Below, piece by piece: positions 13,222 to 21,978 of a stretch of 35,113 nt of DNA. Location: positions 1-35,113 of the IMG/VR virus record IMGVR_UViG_3300041809_000076, one strand, 5' to 3'. The notes below the pieces were generated by a model. That model ran no database searches, was not told where the DNA came from, and was given only the letters and a program-made list of their open reading frames with translations. Made by a program: the position numbers and the translations under genes. Position 1 is the stretch's first letter. Every line of letters begins with the position of its first letter. The stretch comes from a virus.

Positions 13222-14058
13222 CTACGCGACCGCCAGGCATCTCCACTTGCTGGTGTTCCCGTTGTACTGGAACCCGACAGTGGTGGGAAGTGTCGCCGAT
13301 CCGGGCGAGATCAATGGAGCAGACACCGTACTGTTCTCTGTGTTGACCCACGACAGGGTTTGCCCGGTTCCGCCATCGGTGATGCGCACGATCACCATCT
13401 CGCTGTCCACCGCGCCTGACGTAGACATCGTGATAGCCGTGCCCGCCGATACGACCACGTTGGACACGCGGGCGTTGGAGATGACCGTGACAGAACCCGA
13501 AGTGACGGCTGGAGTGTTGACGGTGAAGATGGCGTTGCCGGGGAACAGCGTGGTGTGGTTGGTGGTGCCGAGAACGATCTGGTCCTGCACCGAAGTCGTC
13601 GCCCCGGCACCGGTGTGGTCGGTGCCGATGGCGACGCCGCCCGCTGCCCCGACCGTTGTGTAGTAGCCGAGGCAGGTGATGTAGTTCGGTGCGGTTGCAG
13701 AGACGACGGCTTGGCCTGTCTGGTAGCCGATAAGGGTCTGACCTGTCCCGGTGGTGGTGGCGTAAGTCGTACCGAGGGCGGCGGGAGAATAGCCAGCCTG
13801 GTAGCCGAGCATGGTGTTGATGCCAGAGATGTTGGAGTTCCCCGCAGCCGCGCCGACAAAAGTACAGCGGCTCGCCCCCCGCATCGACTGTCCCGCCGAG
13901 TCACCGATGACGACGTTGGCCGTCCCGCTCAGCTGTCCCGACTGGTTGTCGCCCAGGTTCGTATTCGACGACCCCTGGCCGGGGTTCGTGCCGCCGATCG
14001 AGATGCCCCGGAACGACGGGAACTCGCAAGGAAGCCCGCGAGGCATGCCCCTGTTCAT
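13222..14058 (-). CDS. Tail-fibre-like protein with YadA-head-like repeats
   Basis: 278 residues from ATG 14058 (ATGA overlap with the upstream stop). After a short N-terminus the central part has repeated glycine motifs (VIGDSAGQS, FVGAAAGNSNISG, MLGYQAGYS, LIGYQTGQAV, VAIGTDHTGAGA) in the style of left-handed beta-roll repeats of trimeric adhesin heads. The C-terminal third is beta-rich and ends GFQYNGNTSKWRCLAVA, as in many phage fibre proteins. Trimeric fibre or spike is the likely role. Confidence 0.7.
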   Translation of the reverse strand: MNRGMPRGLPCEFPSFRGISIGGTNPGQGSSNTNLGDNQSGQLSGTANVVIGDSAGQSMRGASRCTFVGAAAGNSNISGINTMLGYQAGYSPAALGTTYATTTGTGQTLIGYQTGQAVVSATAPNYITCLGYYTTVGAAGGVAIGTDHTGAGATTSVQDQIVLGTTNHTTLFPGNAIFTVNTPAVTSGSVTVISNARVSNVVVSAGTAITMSTSGAVDSEMVIVRITDGGTGQTLSWVNTENSTVSAPLISPGSATLPTTVGFQYNGNTSKWRCLAVA

Positions 14059-14693
14059 GCGTTTAGGCCCGTGGCTACGACATTGGCCAGCTGACTGGCC
14101 GTGAACGACCCAGCGACCAGGAACCAACCAGGCGGGAGCCATAGGTTCTGATAATCCCGAACCAATCGGAACGGCGCCGTTGATGTAGATGGCGTAACGG
14201 CCGTGACGATAAACGAATCGTGGAAGTGATACGTCCCCGCAGACTCATAATCGCCAAACGAGTCGTATAGGAAGGTGTTGCATATGGCGGCAATCGTGGT
14301 GCCGGTACCAATGACTGCGATCTCCTGAATGAGCGTGCCGATGCCGCCGCCATACGTTACAGACACGCTTGCGGCGGTCGCCGTAGCGGGAGCGCTGAGC
14401 GTACAGACGCTTGCTGTGGTTCCGACGACGGCTCCGACGCCAGAGATAATCGTGCCAGTCGGGATACCCGACCCCGACACGGGGCGACCGATATCACCGG
14501 AGTTGTATGCTGATGCAACCGATGTCAGCGTGGTGGAGTTCAGTGTGGTTGATCCGTCGACCACCTGACGCGGACCTTGACCACCGAGCAGCGTGACCGT
14601 GTTGGACGGTGTGGCGTAGACGCTGGCCGCAAAGGCACTGAGGGCGGCTGATCCGACCACCGGGATGGCCGCGAACTGTGGGTCGATTGCCAT
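14055..14693 (-). CDS. Virion protein of unknown family
   Basis: 212 residues; ATG 14693 overlaps the preceding TAA (TAATG). It is Thr/Ala/Val-rich with a motif GDIGRPVSGSGIPTGTIISG resembling beta-roll segments of phage structural proteins, and ends LPPGWFLVAGSFTASQLANV. Tight overlaps on both sides put it in the fibre and decoration block. Not recognised further. Confidence 0.65.
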   Translation of the reverse strand: MAIDPQFAAIPVVGSAALSAFAASVYATPSNTVTLLGGQGPRQVVDGSTTLNSTTLTSVASAYNSGDIGRPVSGSGIPTGTIISGVGAVVGTTASVCTLSAPATATAASVSVTYGGGIGTLIQEIAVIGTGTTIAAICNTFLYDSFGDYESAGTYHFHDSFIVTAVTPSTSTAPFRLVRDYQNLWLPPGWFLVAGSFTASQLANVVATGLNA

Positions 14694-15067
14694 TATCTAA
14701 ACGCCATCCTTGCCAAAACGGGGGTGGATCGAGTGATGTGCCAGTCCTGTGCGGTGGGTCCGTGCGTCCATGCGACGGCCGTATGCGTAATGGCACCGGC
14801 GCCGTAGGCACTGGGCTCAGCGTTGCGAATCACTGCGCCGGTCGTGCTGCCGGGAACGAAGCCGATCAAGTAGACGATCTCTTCATTGCTGGTATTTGGC
14901 TCAAGAACGAGGACGGCTAGGTCCGGCGGGGATATGAGGGGAAGCGGCGGCGACACCGACCAGGTGCATACGTTTGTCGTTGCACTGGACAGCGTGATCG
15001 GGTTGACCGAGGCTGACGCAGTTACGCTTGCCGCCCCAGAAACGTTGTTCGTCCTGATGCGGCTCAT
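14693..15067 (-). CDS. Virion protein of unknown family
   Basis: 124 residues with start and stop overlapping both neighbours by one base (TAATG). A beta-rich sequence: TASASVNPITLSSATTNVCT, then PPDLAVLVLEPNTSNEEIVY, then GAVIRNAEPSAYGAGAITH, and DWHITRS near the end. The pattern resembles short proteins lying beside phage fibre genes. Function unknown. Confidence 0.65.
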   Translation of the reverse strand: MSRIRTNNVSGAASVTASASVNPITLSSATTNVCTWSVSPPLPLISPPDLAVLVLEPNTSNEEIVYLIGFVPGSTTGAVIRNAEPSAYGAGAITHTAVAWTHGPTAQDWHITRSTPVLARMAFR

Positions 15068-15528
15068 TATGTCGTGAACGTGAAGATACCGCTAGCGTTC
15101 CACACAACGGTGAGTGCTCCGTCCGACACAGACTGCACGCCACCAAAGTAATTGAACGACAATCCAATCGAACTGACGGTCGAGTCGTACACCAAACATC
15201 CGTAGACGTTCGCCAGTGTGGCTGCACTGCCCGATGACGTATTGGCACCCGTGAACGTATCCACATTGCCTGATTGGGTCCACGTTTGCGATCCCAACGC
15301 CACGCCACCTTGCGCCCATTGACCAGCCTGATAAACCTCGTTAGCCGTAAGCCACTGCGACCCCGAACCGTTGTACTCGGTCAGCGCCGACGTTGAAACG
15401 GTGTTGTCCGGCGTAATGGAGTTGTTGTAGAGCGCGACGTTGACCGTGTCCGCCACCAAGTCGAACTGCGTGCTGGTTAGCGATAGCAGGATCGTGTGTG
15501 CGAAAACCTTTGATGCAGACCAGGCCAT
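15067..15528 (-). CDS. Probable virion protein
   Basis: 153 residues from ATG 15528 (TAATG overlap). It begins SASKVFAHTILLSLTSTQFD and continues LVADTVNVALYNNSITPDNT, a recognisable start of small structural proteins in actinophages, then beta strands rich in Ser, Thr, Gly and Val, ending TVVWNASGIFTFTT. Probably a decoration or fibre-associated protein; no assigned family. Confidence 0.65.
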   Translation of the reverse strand: MAWSASKVFAHTILLSLTSTQFDLVADTVNVALYNNSITPDNTVSTSALTEYNGSGSQWLTANEVYQAGQWAQGGVALGSQTWTQSGNVDTFTGANTSSGSAATLANVYGCLVYDSTVSSIGLSFNYFGGVQSVSDGALTVVWNASGIFTFTT

Positions 15529-15851
15529 TACATAATCCCTTCGCCACGCACGGTAGCCGTGGGCGCGTAAATCGTGCAGTCGTTGCTGCCGTCTGGGCGT
15601 TCCGTGCGCACCGACATGATCCGGTCAGCGGTCTCGTCACCGATATAGTCTTCGCGCTCCATGACAACGTGGCGAGCGTCAGATACGGCGTCAGGCCCAT
15701 TCACCTCACACAGCGGTATGTTCAGCCCATTCAATGCGGGACAATCGTGCATGCGGGCGTGAGCATCGTTCCGCTCGGTACGGTCACGTGCGTCACACGA
15801 CGGACAGTGCCACCAACGGATGACGGGTCGCAGCAGGACACCGTCAATCAT
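15528..15851 (-). CDS. Zinc-ribbon protein after the portal gene
   Basis: 107 residues; the ATG at 15851 overlaps the portal stop by eight bases. The N-terminus has WWHCPSCDARDRTERNDAHA, then HDC, giving a CxxC...H...C metal site, followed by strands (ARHVVMEREDYIGDE). Translational coupling with the portal gene suggests a head role, but none is demonstrated. Confidence 0.6.
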   Translation of the reverse strand: MIDGVLLRPVIRWWHCPSCDARDRTERNDAHARMHDCPALNGLNIPLCEVNGPDAVSDARHVVMEREDYIGDETADRIMSVRTERPDGSNDCTIYAPTATVRGEGIM

Positions 15852-18800
15852 TTGACCGCTCGATTACGATATTGCCATCTTCGTCGCGACTGATCTTGGA
15901 GTTGCTCGGCGTCGCAGGCGGCACGTTGACCGTGATGTTCGGGTCCTGCTTGGGCACCCTGACGCTCACGTTCGGCGCTTCCACGTTGTGCGTATGGGTG
16001 CTGGTCGCGTCAACGTGGACCTCAGGAGCGGCGACGTGGACTTCAGGAGCGGCGACGTGGTGGATCTGACTGGCGTCAACGTGGACCTCGGCCGGCGGCG
16101 GCGGCTCGACGTGAACCTCGATCGGCCGCTTCGCCTTGGTCAGCGCCTCTAGGAATTCCGACACGATCAGCTGCTGGTTGGCTGCCGACATGCGCTCAAG
16201 GTCGGGAGCGAGTGCTTCCTTGACCACATTGGCGATGTCCACAAGTTGGGCCTGTGCCTTCGCCGCCCACTCGGCCTGGTCCCGTTGGTCAAGCAGATTA
16301 ATAAGGAGTTCGTTCTTGCGCATATTGAACTCCGCATCCTGGTCGTATTTTGGCCAAATCAGTTCGGTGGCGGTTGGGGTGCCATCAAACAGTTCTAGGG
16401 CCTTAGACGCAACCACAGGGGCCTCTGGCGGGATTGTGGCAGCCTTCTTGGCTTCCGTTAAGAGCGACCAATCCAGAGATTGGGTCTCCACACGCACGGC
16501 GGGGTTGCCGGCCAGCGCACCGGGGCGCCACCAAGCGGCGTTCTCGACCTCTTTACCCTTGCGGTTGTCGCCGCTCAGGTCGATATCGGTCTCGTGGGGG
16601 ATCGTGTAAATGAACCCCTGATACGTCCCGGTGGGCGTCGTCCATGACGCGCCCTTGTCGCCTTTGGGCAAATCGCAACCAACCTCTTCGGTCCACTCGC
16701 GTTGTGCCGCACCCCAGGCGTTCTCGCCATCTTCTAGAATGCCGCCAGGGATTTCCCACTGTCCGGCTGCCGACGACTTGTTGTCAATGGAACGCTGGAC
16801 CATGAGCACGCGGCCCGTGTCGGCGGCCTGGACCAAGATGCCCGCAGCTGTCGGCGTGGCCTTGCTGAGAGAAATGAGGGACTTTACGACAGCGGCGTCA
16901 CCCGCACGCACGGCGTCGTTGAGCTGCTCGGCCATGGCGGCGTCGACCGCGGTGAACTCGAAGTCACGTACGCCCTTGCCCATGCGGGTGCGAGCCCACT
17001 TGGCGAACGATGCCAGTTCCTTCTCGGCGTCGGCGTCGGCGTCGGGCTGACGGTTGTCGTCCTTCGGCGTGATGCCACCCGGCGCCTCGTTGTCGGGCGC
17101 TGGCGGCTTCGGCTTGGGCTTGGCAGCAACGCTGGCAGATGTCGGAGCGACGCTGGCGGACGAGGATGGCGATGTTGCGGCCTCGGGCACGGTGCCGTCG
17201 GGGTTGGCCATGACGTGGACTGGCGCCGGCGGATTCGCCGCCGCCTCGGCTGCCTGTTGCTGCGCGGCAAGTTGCCCCTGGAGGAACGATATGCCCGTGC
17301 CCGTCGTAATCCCCAGTTGGTCGGCCTCTGGCTCGCTGATCAGCGGCACGCCACGCTCGGCGCGGATCTCATTGCGCGTGCGGATGCCGGCATTGACGTC
17401 GATCTCATCGGCCTGGGCGCGGGTCAGATCGTCCTGATCGTCGCCACCGCCAGTAGCGGTCATGGTCAACTCGGGACCAACGCCCATAAACCGACGCGCC
17501 GCGTCGTTGATGCAGTCGATCAGGAAGTTGCGCAGCGCGTCCGTGGCGAACTGCTCGGCCTGGTCCGACTGCTGCTTGCCTGCCGCCCCACCACCAATGG
17601 ACGAGTGCATCTGGATGCCAAGCAATGACTGGGGGATACCGAACTTGGCACCCATCTGCATGACGAGCCAGGCGTCGTAATCCGACTTGTACGCCTCGTC
17701 AACGCCCTTGAGCTGATCGACCTTCATACCGGGACGCATGAGCATGAACTGCTGACGGCGCTGGTTCTGGCCCGACCACTGGTCGTTATACATCCGCTCG
17801 TAGTACCCGAGCTGCTCGGGCGTCCACATCTCGGCGCCCTCTGTGGTGATGACCATCTTGGGCGTGACGCCATGGCTGTACTCAGCATGCAGCCACGACT
17901 GGCGCTGCATGTAGATCGTGGCGATGTTCACGCACTCTTCGACCTGGCTGTAACCGTACAGCGAGGACGGGTGCGGGCGACGGATATAGTACGCCAGCTG
18001 ATCCGTCTGGAATCCGTTGGGAATCTCGCCATCACGGTCCATCGGCTCGGACTGATACTCGCCACGAGGGAAGCCGTAGAGAATCTGCTGATACGCCGGC
18101 GACGGCGGTTGGGGAATGAACCCCTGATTGTCGAGCAGGATCTTGATCGTCGGCGTATCGATGGTGGACAGCGAGATCAGTTCGCCACCGAGATTGTACC
18201 GCGGTGCAATCACCACGCCGTCGTATACGAGGTGACTGTATAGAACGTCAGTCAACCACTGCGAGAACGTGAACCCCATGAGCTTGTCGGGGTAGTCGAA
18301 GAACTCCTGTACCCGCTGCAGCTCGTCGCCGTACTTCGCCCGGGCGATGGCTGTCGCCTTGGCGCTGTTCGTCAGATCCTGATCCGCCATGATCTGGTTG
18401 ATGATTCCCTGCGAGAATCCCCACGACCAGTCAAGGCCGACGATGGCGTCTTGGACTAACTGGATGCACCTGGCGATCACGTCAACGTCTTCGGCCAGTC
18501 CGCGTAACACCGACCACGGCAAGCGTCGATCTATGAGGTTGATATTTGCCGCTATGAGGTATTGCGCACGACGCGGGAGCGTCCGACCCGCCTCGTCAAG
18601 CGGGTCGATCGCGTCGGGGAACAGCGGCATCGCTGGGCCGAAGCCCGAGTCGAAGACGCCGGGCGGACGTGGCAATGGTTGGAACCCTTGACCCGGTCCC
18701 ACCTGGTTGAACGGTGACGACTGGTTGATGCCCACTGGATATGTTGCACCCGAAGTCTGCTGCGCCGCCATCGCCACTGCGGGCGACATGGCCTTTTCTA

Positions 18801-18876
18801 TGGCGGCGTCAACCGCTGCGTCCAGTTCCGCCTGTCTGCGTTCGCGCCTACGCCCAAGGATGGGGATGCTTGCCAT
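15844..18876 (-). CDS. Portal protein fused to a NUDIX hydrolase domain
   Basis: 1010 residues; GAAGGGG precedes ATG 18876. Residues about 100-530 are a phage portal core: YLIAANINLIDRRLPWSVLR, RCIQLVQDAIVGLDWSWGF, LYGYSQVEECVNIA, KFGIPQSLLGI, SDQAEQFATDALRNFLIDC and RTRNEIRAERGVPLI. Residues 545-620 form an Ala/Pro linker. A NUDIX domain (about 676-800) has a complete Nudix box at 712-734 (G-x5-E-x7-REWTEEVGC), with GQWEIPGG before it and VENAAWWRPG after it. Residues 845-915 are helical, and 918-975 repeat E-V-H-V. Portals form the dodecameric DNA gate; NUDIX enzymes hydrolyse nucleotide diphosphate derivatives. Both parts are in one uninterrupted frame with catalytic residues intact. Confidence 0.85.
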   Translation of the reverse strand: MASIPILGRRRERRQAELDAAVDAAIEKAMSPAVAMAAQQTSGATYPVGINQSSPFNQVGPGQGFQPLPRPPGVFDSGFGPAMPLFPDAIDPLDEAGRTLPRRAQYLIAANINLIDRRLPWSVLRGLAEDVDVIARCIQLVQDAIVGLDWSWGFSQGIINQIMADQDLTNSAKATAIARAKYGDELQRVQEFFDYPDKLMGFTFSQWLTDVLYSHLVYDGVVIAPRYNLGGELISLSTIDTPTIKILLDNQGFIPQPPSPAYQQILYGFPRGEYQSEPMDRDGEIPNGFQTDQLAYYIRRPHPSSLYGYSQVEECVNIATIYMQRQSWLHAEYSHGVTPKMVITTEGAEMWTPEQLGYYERMYNDQWSGQNQRRQQFMLMRPGMKVDQLKGVDEAYKSDYDAWLVMQMGAKFGIPQSLLGIQMHSSIGGGAAGKQQSDQAEQFATDALRNFLIDCINDAARRFMGVGPELTMTATGGGDDQDDLTRAQADEIDVNAGIRTRNEIRAERGVPLISEPEADQLGITTGTGISFLQGQLAAQQQAAEAAANPPAPVHVMANPDGTVPEAATSPSSSASVAPTSASVAAKPKPKPPAPDNEAPGGITPKDDNRQPDADADAEKELASFAKWARTRMGKGVRDFEFTAVDAAMAEQLNDAVRAGDAAVVKSLISLSKATPTAAGILVQAADTGRVLMVQRSIDNKSSAAGQWEIPGGILEDGENAWGAAQREWTEEVGCDLPKGDKGASWTTPTGTYQGFIYTIPHETDIDLSGDNRKGKEVENAAWWRPGALAGNPAVRVETQSLDWSLLTEAKKAATIPPEAPVVASKALELFDGTPTATELIWPKYDQDAEFNMRKNELLINLLDQRDQAEWAAKAQAQLVDIANVVKEALAPDLERMSAANQQLIVSEFLEALTKAKRPIEVHVEPPPPAEVHVDASQIHHVAAPEVHVAAPEVHVDATSTHTHNVEAPNVSVRVPKQDPNITVNVPPATPSNSKISRDEDGNIVIERSND

Positions 18877-18895
18877 TCAGTCCCCTTCGGGTGTG

Positions 18896-19681
18896 TTAGC
18901 CAAGGATGCTGTTGGCGTAGCCCTGCAGCGGGCAACCGTCACCAAACATCGCCTTGAAAGTCTCCGGACGATTATCTCGCCAGTAAATCAGCCCGTTGCG
19001 AATGTTGTCCGACCAATCTGGCATCGGCCGGATGGACGAACGTTCGATGCTGCCGGGAATCTCGGCGAGGTACCGATCCGATCCGGCGATGTCGGGAAAC
19101 ATGTGCGGTTGCACGCCTAGTCGTAGTTCGTGTTCAACGTGCTCCCACGCCCTGACAAAGTTCTCGTCCAGTAGCCCGTGGGTCATTAGGTCGTCGCGGT
19201 GGAACAGGCACCACGCGCCAATGGAGTGGTAGTAATACTCGACCTCACCCTTGTCTGCGATCTTGCCGCCAGCGTTTGCCGGCCCGTGGTGGGCAAACGA
19301 AAGGTGCCGCACGCCCGACTCCTGTGCGATGCGGACGTACTCTGTCACGGCTTCGGGCGACTGGACGATGATGTCGTCCTCCGCGAGAATGATCCACTCA
19401 ATGTTCGGGTCGGCCAACAGGTGTGTGATGAGCGCGTTCTTCGCAACGGCACAGCCCCTGTTGACCGTGCCTTCGATAACGCGCCCGCCCATCGCACGAA
19501 CAGGTTTGTAGGCCCGCTCGTATGCGCCGTGGTGCTTGGCGGCGTCGCTGCCGTCGTTGTAAACGGCCAGCTTCCAGAAGCACGGCACGCCATTGGTGTA
19601 GAGATGGCGCTTCATTGCCTTGGCGCAACGTTCTAGATACTCGGGACGGTTGAACGTCGTGATACCGATGCCGATGGTCAC
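18896..19681 (-). CDS. Glycosyltransferase, GT-A fold (GT2-like)
   Basis: 261 residues from GTG 19681, which overlaps the recombinase stop (GTGA). The N-terminus is IGIGITTFNRPEYLERCAKA, the typical nucleotide-binding strand, followed by VYNDGSD. EWIILAEDDIIV carries the metal-binding acidic motif. The C-terminal half has GAWCLFHRDDLMTHGLLDEN. It lies just before the portal gene and with two other glycosyltransferases. The likely role is glycosylation of virion proteins or of the host envelope; substrate unknown. Confidence 0.8.
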   Translation of the reverse strand: MTIGIGITTFNRPEYLERCAKAMKRHLYTNGVPCFWKLAVYNDGSDAAKHHGAYERAYKPVRAMGGRVIEGTVNRGCAVAKNALITHLLADPNIEWIILAEDDIIVQSPEAVTEYVRIAQESGVRHLSFAHHGPANAGGKIADKGEVEYYYHSIGAWCLFHRDDLMTHGLLDENFVRAWEHVEHELRLGVQPHMFPDIAGSDRYLAEIPGSIERSSIRPMPDWSDNIRNGLIYWRDNRPETFKAMFGDGCPLQGYANSILG

Positions 19682-20529
19682 AGGCTAAGACCATTAATGA
19701 TCGCCGCTGATTGAGTCATGTCGGCTGCGGCGTATCCTGCTGTCGTTTGTGGCGAACTATGCCCCATGAGTTCCTGTGTCGCGCGTAAATCGTGGCAACT
19801 TCTGTAAACACGTGTGCCAAACGCGTGCCTCAACGTGTGCGCCGTTGACTTCGTGCCAACCTCGTTATGGAGAAACCTGTTCAACTTACGCGACACGCTC
19901 GCCGGCGTTTCATCAGCCCACAGACGACCCTCTGCTGGCATGCCCCACTCAAACAGTGCTTGCAGCACTTCAGGATGCAACGGCAAAAACCGTTCCTTGT
20001 TGCCCTTCCCAATGAGATGCAGTGTCATGGTTGCTTCGCGAATGTCCTCCCGAACCAATCCGGCGATTTCCATACAACGGCAACCCTGCAAATGTCCTAA
20101 AACGATCCACGTCTTCATGCGAGGATCTGCCAGCTGCAACGCTCTACGAATGTCGTCATCTGGCATTGGTCGTGGTGTACGTGCGTGCAAGCGAGGCTTA
20201 CCGATGTCTTTAACCGGGTTGAAGTTATCGCCCATCTCGGTATCTGCGAACATGTGGTTGTGACTCGCCCAGTCGTAGAAAGCGTTGATCGTGGAGATCC
20301 ACATCGCTCTCGATTTTGGCTGAAGACTTGAACGAGACAGCCACTGAGTAATCTTCTGTTCGGTTGCGGTATAAAATCCAACCTCGGCTATGAACTTGCG
20401 AAAATATCGCTGACGCACCAGCACCGTTGACTCGCTCAGATTACGGAACCGCATATCAGCGATATACGCCCGCAACAACTCGTCATCGGTCATTAGTTGC
20501 CCACACTTCGTGCGTTGCAGCTCGGTCAC
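19678..20529 (-). CDS. int: Tyrosine recombinase (XerC-like integrase)
   Basis: 283 residues if started at GTG 20529 (GTGA overlap with the glycosyltransferase stop), or 271 from the ATG at residue 13. The N-terminal SAM-like core-binding domain spans about 15-100. The catalytic set is complete: R151 (GCRCMEIAGL), a Lys in GKGNKERFLPL (175 or 178), H231 and R234 (HTLRHAFGTR), H257 (LMGHSSPQTT) and Y266 (AGYAA). There is no N-terminal arm-binding domain, as in simple XerC-type enzymes. It lies inside a glycosyltransferase cluster of the late operon, with no adjacent regulator or visible attachment site, which is unusual for a phage integrase. Confidence 0.85.
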   Translation of the reverse strand: MTELQRTKCGQLMTDDELLRAYIADMRFRNLSESTVLVRQRYFRKFIAEVGFYTATEQKITQWLSRSSLQPKSRAMWISTINAFYDWASHNHMFADTEMGDNFNPVKDIGKPRLHARTPRPMPDDDIRRALQLADPRMKTWIVLGHLQGCRCMEIAGLVREDIREATMTLHLIGKGNKERFLPLHPEVLQALFEWGMPAEGRLWADETPASVSRKLNRFLHNEVGTKSTAHTLRHAFGTRVYRSCHDLRATQELMGHSSPQTTAGYAAADMTQSAAIINGLSL

Positions 20530-21677
20530 TTAATGAACTGTTTGTAGACCACATCCCAGTCCACCCACCTATCGGTGATGTCGTGGCGTTCAGCGATGCT
20601 GCGGTTAATCTTGCCTTCGGCCCGACGGACTTCAGGGTCTAGCAATTCCTCCAGATGCCCGATCCATGATGACGGCTTATCATTCCGGGCGACCCGCCCA
20701 GCACTTCCCTCGTTGATCAGGATCTGATGCTCAGGAAATCCGGCCGACACAATATACGGAACACCCGCGGCGCACGCCTCAAGTCCCTTGAGGTACGACT
20801 TGGCCTCATTGAATCGACACCGCTCGAGCGGAATCAACATCACGGCCACTGGACCCCATAGTTGAGGATACGCGGCAATGTGGGACAACGGCGCTGAAGC
20901 ACAGGGCGTTTCCTTGGGATCAATGCCGATCAACTCCCAGAACTTCGGCACACCCGGAACCTGCGACTCGCCGCCGTGGTACATGCCCTGACCAGTTCCC
21001 TTGAGGAACTGTGGCAGGCCAACGGACCGCAAAATCTGAAGATCGTGAGCACGCCACTGGATGCCGCCAATCCACGAGATGAACTTCTCATCCTCGGCAG
21101 GATCGAGCTGCGGCCACCGCTCCAACTGGATGGCGTTGCGGACAGTAAACGCAGGAACGCCCAGGCGCTCCATCTCTTTGCGCAACGGCTCGGTTGACAC
21201 GGTAACAAAGTCACACTCAGCCAACATCTTCCAGTAATGATCGCGATTAAAGTCGGGGTTGTTCTTGGCATCCGTGGTTGAATGTGCGATGTTTGACTTC
21301 GGAAGGCTGTGAAAAGCGTCGTCAAGATCCGCCAAGCAACGTTGCCCCGCGGCACGCGCACGCCTCATCTGCTCAACGCCGTCTTTGTGCATCCACCGCT
21401 GGGTATAAATCCAGTCGGGATCGTGCCAGTTGCCTTCAAGATCAAGCGTGCGGATGTGCCCGTCTGGTGCGACCTCAAAGCGCCACGCCAGATGGTTGTC
21501 ATACCCGTGCTTGTTCAGTTCCATCGCCGGCATGGCGCCACGCTGCAGAAACGTGCCACCGAACGAGATCCGCTGTTGGCCTGGGACGAAGACCTGCTTG
21601 CCCTGGATGCGGGACTGTGTCTCGTCCACAACGGGCTCACTAGAGAAGTCCGTCGAGAAGAAGCCAATGCTTGTCAC
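20526..21677 (-). CDS. Glycosyltransferase, probably GT-B fold
   Basis: 383 residues from GTG 21677, eight bases after AAAGGGGA; the longer open frame overlaps the upstream gene and lacks a signal. Features include the N-terminal ISFGGTFLQRGAMPAMELNK, DDAFHSLP, CDFVTVSTEPLRKEMERLGV, and the C-terminal CRFNEAKSYLKGLEACAAGV PYIVS region with a following INEGSAGRVARN. This is the donor-binding half of GT4-type enzymes. It starts in the same cluster as the pyruvyltransferase and ends overlapping the recombinase start. Confidence 0.75.
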   Translation of the reverse strand: MTSIGFFSTDFSSEPVVDETQSRIQGKQVFVPGQQRISFGGTFLQRGAMPAMELNKHGYDNHLAWRFEVAPDGHIRTLDLEGNWHDPDWIYTQRWMHKDGVEQMRRARAAGQRCLADLDDAFHSLPKSNIAHSTTDAKNNPDFNRDHYWKMLAECDFVTVSTEPLRKEMERLGVPAFTVRNAIQLERWPQLDPAEDEKFISWIGGIQWRAHDLQILRSVGLPQFLKGTGQGMYHGGESQVPGVPKFWELIGIDPKETPCASAPLSHIAAYPQLWGPVAVMLIPLERCRFNEAKSYLKGLEACAAGVPYIVSAGFPEHQILINEGSAGRVARNDKPSSWIGHLEELLDPEVRRAEGKINRSIAERHDITDRWVDWDVVYKQFIK

Positions 21678-21705
21678 GCAATCCCCTTTGTTCGGTGCGT
21701 GTCTA

Positions 21706-21978
21706 TTACTGAGTTGCAAGCGGCGTGACTGTCGGTAGCGAAGTAATCCCCGATTCAAAAGCAGCAACAATCTCTTCTGCTGGCTCGTCTTCCTCGGCAG
21801 GCACCAACGCCGCAATCGTCGCCAGATCACCGGCCACACTGTTGACCGTCGCCATTGCCGCAGCAACGGCAGCACGACACTTGCTCAGATCGCCAGCCAG
21901 GTTCGCGATGGACAGGTCATCGCTGACCGTGTGCAGGTGGTCCTGTGCGCGGGCAACCGCTGTCTGCAGATCTGTCAT
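21706..21978 (-). CDS. Small helical protein, unknown
   Basis: 90 residues; ATG 21978 overlaps the upstream stop (ATGA). It is mostly Ala/Leu/Val amphipathic helix (LQTAVARAQDHLHTVSDDLS), followed by an acidic segment (EEDEPAEEIV) and a Thr/Pro tail. A coiled-coil or chaperone-like role is possible. It lies between two glycosyltransferase genes. Confidence 0.6.
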   Translation of the reverse strand: MTDLQTAVARAQDHLHTVSDDLSIANLAGDLSKCRAAVAAAMATVNSVAGDLATIAALVPAEEDEPAEEIVAAFESGITSLPTVTPLATQ

